From NCBI GenBank assembly GCA_024641625.1, contig JAHECQ010000119.1, forward strand, positions 1 to 9,955: a stretch of DNA of 9,955 nucleotides, given 5' to 3'. Positions within the stretch are counted from its first letter, which is position 1; each line of letters opens with the position of its first letter. Of the stretch, positions 7,129 through 9,955 are shown piece after piece. The stretch comes from Acidimicrobiales bacterium (GTDB lineage Bacteria; Actinomycetota; Acidimicrobiia; Acidimicrobiales; SZUA-35). The notes under the pieces are model-generated. The model was not told the origin of the DNA. It worked only from the letters and a program-made list of their open reading frames with translations, and searched no databases. A program made the position numbers and the translations under genes.

Positions 7129-7158
7129 AGGCTACCGAACCCCCAGGTTCGGTGTCAC
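7129..7158 (-). promoter_or_regulatory. Promoter of the ROK kinase gene
   Basis: Reading the minus strand, GTGACA (7158-7153, five of six bases of TTGACA) is followed by an 18-bp spacer and then TAGCCT (7134-7129, a TANNNT box). Transcription would start near 7122, 30 nt before the ATG at 7092. It is the best -35/-10 pair in the window. Confidence 0.55.
7134..7153. repeat. Perfect 8+4+8 inverted repeat, candidate operator
   Basis: ACCGAACC (7134-7141) and GGTTCGGT (7146-7153) are exact reverse complements separated by four bases. The repeat fills the spacer between the -35 and -10 boxes of the ROK kinase promoter and touches one base of each box. This position suits a repressor operator or a MerR-like activator site. 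It would not be transcribed if the start is near 7122, which argues against an RNA hairpin role. No second copy is seen in the window. Confidence 0.6.
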
Positions 7159-7172
7159 CCGGAAGAACGTGC

Positions 7173-7197
7173 CCCGGGGATGCAGGCATCACCCGGG
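7173..7197 (-). terminator. GC-rich hairpin after the SMC-like gene
   Basis: Six outer pairs (7173-7178 CCCGGG with 7192-7197 CCCGGG), one bulged base (7191) and four inner pairs (7179-7182 with 7187-7190) close a 4-base loop. It starts 16 nt past the stop of the SMC-like gene on the minus strand. Only GUUCUUCC-like sequence follows some bases later, not a true U tract, so it would be a weak or U-less terminator of the kind often proposed for high-GC actinobacteria. Confidence 0.45.
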
Positions 7198-7213
7198 AGG
7201 ACCGCTTCGACGA

Positions 7214-8872
7214 TCAGGCTTCGGTCACGCGGCTCGGCGTGCTGCGCAAGGCGCGGCGCAGTCCGACCCCGGTTGCCCACGAGGCAACCGGTCGACGGTT
7301 GCTCGCCAGGATGAGCTGGTGCTGCTGGGCAAGCGCCTCGAGTTGGACCATGAGGTTGTCGATCTCGTCATCGGGCACGGCATGGAACTCCCCGGTCACC
7401 ACGATGGGCACCGACCGGGAGTTCTGACCGCGCAGGCGATCGCACAGGGCCGAGAGCAGATCGATCAACGGGCGCGTCGACCCTTCGCCGTTGCCAACCG
7501 AGGTTGCGGCTTCCAGCTCGACAAGCCGAGCCGCCGAAGCCAACGCTTGCGCCTCCAGCTGGTCGATACGAGCCATGGCGCGGGCATGACGATCGAAGTC
7601 GCGTTCGGCGACAGCGAGTTCGGCCTCGACGGTGGCGGGATCGACGGCTTCGGCTCGGCTCGCATGGGCCTTGGCCTCTGTCATCCACACCTCGGCGTGA
7701 GCCACCAGTTGTTCGGGTTCGATGTCCTCGGGGACCGAGACGCCTTCGATCAGCAGCAGCTCGTAGAGGCTCCGCAGCGCATCGAGCCATGCCGGATTCT
7801 CGACGCGGACCACCAGCTCGGTGAGGGCGCCGCCGAGATCCTGCGGCAGCATCGGTCCGAGATGCCGGCGGGCCTCGGCCTTGACCCCATCGAACTGCTG
7901 ATCGAGCGCCATGACGGTGCTGTCGGATTCCATGCAGGCGCGGGCTTGTTCTGCATCGTGCTGGGTGGCGGCCAGTCGCTCGATCGCCTGCTCGAGTGCG
8001 GCCACATGCTCGGCCGGAGGAGTCGGACTCAAACGATGCAGGACATAGGAGGTGTAGGTGGGCATGTCCACCTTCGCCAGCAGGGTGACCACCTCGGCCG
8101 CTTCGGCTTCGCTCAGTCCTCGAGTTCGACGCTTCTTGTCGGTGGGATTCACCAACTCCTCGAGGCGGTAGTCCTCCTCGGGCGACAACATCAACGGCTG
8201 AGCCCGATGCTCGGCCTCAGCCACGTGCTGCATGGCCTGAGCCAGGGCCAGTTCTGCGTTCTGAACTCGCTGCTGAAGCGATGCAAGGTGGCCCGATGCG
8301 GCCTCTCTTGCCTCACGGTACGCGTCCCAACCGGCGATCAGATCCTGGATCGGGCCCGGAACCTCGGTGAGCTCCGCGGGTTCCCGCTCGACCACGGCAA
8401 TCGCTCCGGCGATGCGAGCCAGTCGAGACTGAAGGAGCGCAGAGGTTCCCCCGGTGGCGTCCCTGAGGCGCTCCTGGAGTTGGAAGACGCGCGCCGCCAC
8501 CGAAGGATCGAGATCGGCTCGGATCTCCTCGACCTTCACGGCGTCGATCTCGGCCCGACGGCGAAGCTGATCGAGTTCGACTTGGGCGACCTCGATGCGA
8601 ATCGGACCGACGCCGAGCGCATCGGCATCGACGATCACATCCTCGGTGGTGAGGGGGCCGATCGTCTGATTCGTCAGCTCACCCAACTCGATCAGATGTC
8701 CCTCGTTCTCGATCAGCCCGCGGACGAGACTGCCCGAGCCGTTGACGAGAGACCGAATGGTGGACACCAAGGTGTTCGCCTGGACGTGGTCAAGATCGTG
8801 AAGGACCGAGATGAAGGGATGAAGGTCAACCGTTCCGATGCCGTCGCCGAGATCGAGTCGAAGGATTCGCAT
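7214..8872 (-). CDS. SMC/Rad50-like coiled-coil protein with degenerate ATPase motifs
   Basis: I do not recognise a named family. The 552 residues are laid out like a small SMC/RecF-type protein. The N-terminus MRILRLDLGDGIG and LHPFISVLHDLD (17-28) run as the first strands of SMC-like ATPases do, but where GxNGxGK[ST] is expected the protein reads DLDHVQANTL (26-35), with no P-loop Gly pattern or Lys. Four Ala/Glu/Gln/Arg-rich helical stretches follow (about 95-165, 184-225, 285-330, 405-455), likely coiled coil. Near the C-terminus VPIVVTGEFHAVPDDE (488-503) sits where Walker B plus D-loop would be, yet the usual Asp-Glu pair is replaced by Gly-Glu, and LILASNRRPVASWA (520-533) resembles the following sensor strand. 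ATG 8872 is preferred because homology-like sequence begins there; an upstream TTG at 8947 lies in a hairpin loop. Role unknown; a structural or scaffold pseudo-ATPase is inference. The gene lies between the SRPBCC and ROK genes. Confidence 0.8.
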   Translation of the reverse strand: MRILRLDLGDGIGTVDLHPFISVLHDLDHVQANTLVSTIRSLVNGSGSLVRGLIENEGHLIELGELTNQTIGPLTTEDVIVDADALGVGPIRIEVAQVELDQLRRRAEIDAVKVEEIRADLDPSVAARVFQLQERLRDATGGTSALLQSRLARIAGAIAVVEREPAELTEVPGPIQDLIAGWDAYREAREAASGHLASLQQRVQNAELALAQAMQHVAEAEHRAQPLMLSPEEDYRLEELVNPTDKKRRTRGLSEAEAAEVVTLLAKVDMPTYTSYVLHRLSPTPPAEHVAALEQAIERLAATQHDAEQARACMESDSTVMALDQQFDGVKAEARRHLGPMLPQDLGGALTELVVRVENPAWLDALRSLYELLLIEGVSVPEDIEPEQLVAHAEVWMTEAKAHASRAEAVDPATVEAELAVAERDFDRHARAMARIDQLEAQALASAARLVELEAATSVGNGEGSTRPLIDLLSALCDRLRGQNSRSVPIVVTGEFHAVPDDEIDNLMVQLEALAQQHQLILASNRRPVASWATGVGLRRALRSTPSRVTEA

Positions 8873-8926
8873 GAGCCGGTCATCGACCCAAATAGGTCGG
8901 CACTCAAGAACATTTTCCGGAATTGT

Positions 8927-8940
8927 CGGGGTCGACCCCG
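8927..8940. repeat. 14-bp perfect palindrome
   Basis: CGGGGTCGACCCCG is its own reverse complement. It lies in the gap between the SRPBCC stop and the SMC-like ATG and overlaps by three bases the hairpin at 8938-8956. The two structures compete in RNA. It could also be a protein-binding site upstream of the SMC-like gene. Next to it, 8907-8926 is an AT-rich patch containing TTCCGGAA, the only such patch nearby, which may hold a promoter, though I find no clear -10/-35 pair. Confidence 0.4.
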
Positions 8941-8956
8941 GCGCCAAACGCGCCGG
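8938..8956 (-). terminator. Hairpin after the SRPBCC gene
   Basis: A 7-bp perfect stem (CCGGCGC 8938-8944 with GCGCCGG 8950-8956) and a 5-base loop, starting 5 nt beyond the SRPBCC stop on the minus strand. No U tract follows. It is a candidate U-less terminator or attenuator before the SMC-like gene, and it makes the alternative TTG start at 8947 unlikely because that codon sits in the loop and stem. Confidence 0.4.
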
Positions 8957-8961
8957 CTCGA

Positions 8962-9423
8962 TCAGACCGATTCGACCCGGGAACGGAACCGGTCGAGCGC
9001 AGCCGACAAGATCTTGGTTTCGGCGCGACGCTTCACGAACCCGGGCAGCGGCACGGCCAGTTCGACGTCGAGTTCGTAGACCACCGTCGTCGAATCGGCA
9101 CCGGTGTCGACCGGTTCGAAGTTGTAGGCACCATCGAGTCGGCGGGTGAGATCACCCTCCACCTGTTGCCACCGGAACGATCGGGGGGCGTCGGCGTAGT
9201 CATAGGCCAGCACGTAGGACGTGCGGCGTCCCATGGCTTCGGCCTGGAAGGCGGCCCGCACCGGGCGGCCTTGGTCATCGGCCTCGAGAACTTCGACTCG
9301 GGTGATGGCGGGGACCCAACTCGGGTACGAGGCCAAATCGATCGCGACCGCGAAACACGTCTCCAGCGGCGCCTGGACTACCTCGGAGACCATGGTGTGC
9401 TCGGTGATCGGCATCGGCTGCAT
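8962..9423 (-). CDS. SRPBCC (START-like) family protein
   Basis: A 153-residue helix-grip-fold protein of the polyketide cyclase/dehydrase-like group, which binds hydrophobic ligands or lipids in a deep cavity. The pattern TMVSEVVQAP (10-19), CFAVAIDLASYPSWVP (23-38), a central block of beta strands (RRTSYVLAYDY...FRWQQVEGD) and a long C-terminal helix ending in a Lys/Arg-rich stretch are typical. No signal peptide or membrane helix is visible, so it is probably cytoplasmic. The ATG at 9423 is 10 nt after the stop of the membrane-protein gene, so the two are probably co-transcribed. In-frame ATGs at 9414 and 9393 are possible alternatives. As I recall, related SRPBCC genes lie near ROK glucokinase or fatty acyl-CoA ligase genes in several Actinomycetota, which hints at lipid metabolism; the ligand is unknown. 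Confidence 0.85.
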   Translation of the reverse strand: MQPMPITEHTMVSEVVQAPLETCFAVAIDLASYPSWVPAITRVEVLEADDQGRPVRAAFQAEAMGRRTSYVLAYDYADAPRSFRWQQVEGDLTRRLDGAYNFEPVDTGADSTTVVYELDVELAVPLPGFVKRRAETKILSAALDRFRSRVESV

Positions 9424-9430
9424 CGACCAG

Positions 9431-9436
9431 ACCCTA
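9431..9436 (-). promoter_or_regulatory. Possible internal -10 box TAGGGT before the SRPBCC gene
   Basis: On the minus strand TAGGGT is 7 nt before ATG 9423, the spacing of a leaderless promoter, and no good ribosome site is present. But its TAG is also the stop codon of the upstream gene, and AGGG could act as a weak ribosome site. Low confidence. Confidence 0.25.
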
Positions 9437-9859
9437 CCGCTTGGCGTGGTGGGACGGAAAGCGGCCGTAGCGGCTACCGAAGTAGGCCATCAGGCCGAAT
9501 CCGAACAATGGACCCAGCACCGAGAACGCAGCCGAGCTGAACGGCTCCAACGCCGCGCCGCCGATCCCGATGACCACTTGGGCGGCCAGGCATCCACGCA
9601 GGATGTTGCGTGGAGCGACATCGACCGATTGCCCGCCGAGCAGGAACGCTCCCCCGAACCACACGTCTTCGTCGCGACTTCGGCCGGCTGCAATGACGAA
9701 GGCGACGGCGAAGAAGGCCATGCCGGCGAAGAACAGGAGCAGATTCACCGTCACCCCGAGGTTCACCAACGTGTCGGACGCCGCGAGACTGGCGGCAGTG
9801 GCCACCAGGTGGACGACGACCGAGATCTTGGCCACCGAGAGCACTCGTGAGGGAGTCAT
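9434..9859 (-). CDS. Small four-helix membrane protein, unknown function
   Basis: A 141-residue integral membrane protein that I cannot assign to a named family. Hydrophobic segments lie at about 6-28, 33-58, 86-104 and 111-128. Between the second and third is a short charged loop (GRSRDEDVWFGG, 59-70) and a glycine-rich turn. The C-terminus GSRYGRFPSHHAKR is basic and probably cytoplasmic. I choose ATG 9859 because it overlaps the stop of the preceding gene as ATGA, a normal translational-coupling junction. The frame also offers GTG 9889, adding ten charged residues (DPEEKATQP), but those bases are better explained as the end of the upstream gene. SRPBCC follows 10 nt later, suggesting a shared operon and perhaps a membrane-lipid role, which is inference. 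Confidence 0.8.
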   Translation of the reverse strand: MTPSRVLSVAKISVVVHLVATAASLAASDTLVNLGVTVNLLLFFAGMAFFAVAFVIAAGRSRDEDVWFGGAFLLGGQSVDVAPRNILRGCLAAQVVIGIGGAALEPFSSAAFSVLGPLFGFGLMAYFGSRYGRFPSHHAKR

Positions 9860-9955
9860 CGGTTGCGTCGCTTTCTCTTCGGGATCCACCTGGTGAGGCA
9901 GCTGGTCCGAACGCCGGAGTCCGGTACCCGAAGCTCGGCGGCATCGATCGCCGAC
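9856..9955 (-). CDS. 3' end of an unidentified gene (starts beyond right edge)
   Basis: The last 32 sense codons and TGA stop of a gene that enters from the right edge. It reads SAIDAAELRVPDSGV and ends in a strongly basic tail (RWIPKRKRRNR). Its stop overlaps the next gene's ATG at 9857-9858 within ATGA. Third codon positions are mostly G or C, unlike the competing frame that would extend the membrane protein. Too short to assign a function; the basic tail after a Trp would suit the cytoplasmic end of a membrane or membrane-associated protein. Confidence 0.6.
   Translation of the reverse strand, partial: SAIDAAELRVPDSGVRTSCLTRWIPKRKRRNR

Noticed and set aside
7091..9079. Long plus-strand frame (662 codons) opposite the SMC-like gene
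   Set aside because: Its translation is Gly/His/Arg/Asp-rich without recognisable domains, it has no ribosome site, and the minus strand gives coiled-coil and SMC-like features with normal codon use.
9474..9944. Minus-strand frame overlapping the membrane protein gene
   Set aside because: Arg/Gly-rich shadow without membrane segments; the frame at 9434-9859 gives four clean hydrophobic helices and a coupling overlap.
1..9955. Mobile element, CRISPR, tRNA, rRNA or defence system
   Set aside because: No transposase, integrase, terminal repeats, regularly spaced direct repeats, tRNA-like folds or toxin/nuclease domains were seen; composition is even across the window.

Overview
The window is high-GC actinobacterial chromosome. 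It reads as housekeeping and central-metabolism DNA with no sign of phage, transposon, CRISPR or RNA genes. The left end carries an MtrB-like sensor kinase followed by an LpqB-like GerMN lipoprotein, an arrangement typical of Actinomycetota. The phosphofructokinase has the Gly/Lys active-site pair known from streptomycete enzymes. The short LpqB-like protein and the gene order on the right make me lean towards Acidimicrobiia or a relative, but this placement is inference.

Layout. Bases 1-2107 (+): 3' part of a sensor histidine kinase gene overlapping a small lipoprotein gene (probable mtrB-lpqB type operon). Bases 2126-3172 (-): 6-phosphofructokinase. Bases 3173-3256: an 84-bp divergent control region. 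Bases 3257-4804 (+): glycerol kinase, overlapping tail to tail by 14 bp with a class I aminotransferase of the AlaC type (4791-5972, -), which has a near-ideal leaderless promoter. Bases 6076-7092 (-): ROK-family sugar kinase, probably glucokinase, whose promoter holds a perfect 8+4+8 inverted repeat exactly between the -35 and -10 boxes. Bases 7214-8872 (-): a 552-residue SMC/Rad50-like coiled-coil protein whose ATP-binding motifs look lost. Bases 8962-9955 (-): an SRPBCC (START-like) protein, a small four-helix membrane protein, and the last 32 codons of a further gene at the right edge.

Three of the genes feed or drive glycolysis: glucose phosphorylation (ROK), fructose 6-phosphate phosphorylation (PfkA) and glycerol entry (GlpK). 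The aminotransferase links pyruvate to alanine. All genes from 4791 to the right edge lie on the minus strand, but promoter-like and hairpin signals suggest they form several transcription units: [edge gene - membrane protein - SRPBCC], [SMC-like], [ROK kinase], [aminotransferase].

The best candidate for something undescribed is the SMC-like protein with degenerate Walker A and B motifs. The ROK promoter palindrome is next. No gap between genes exceeds about 125 bases.
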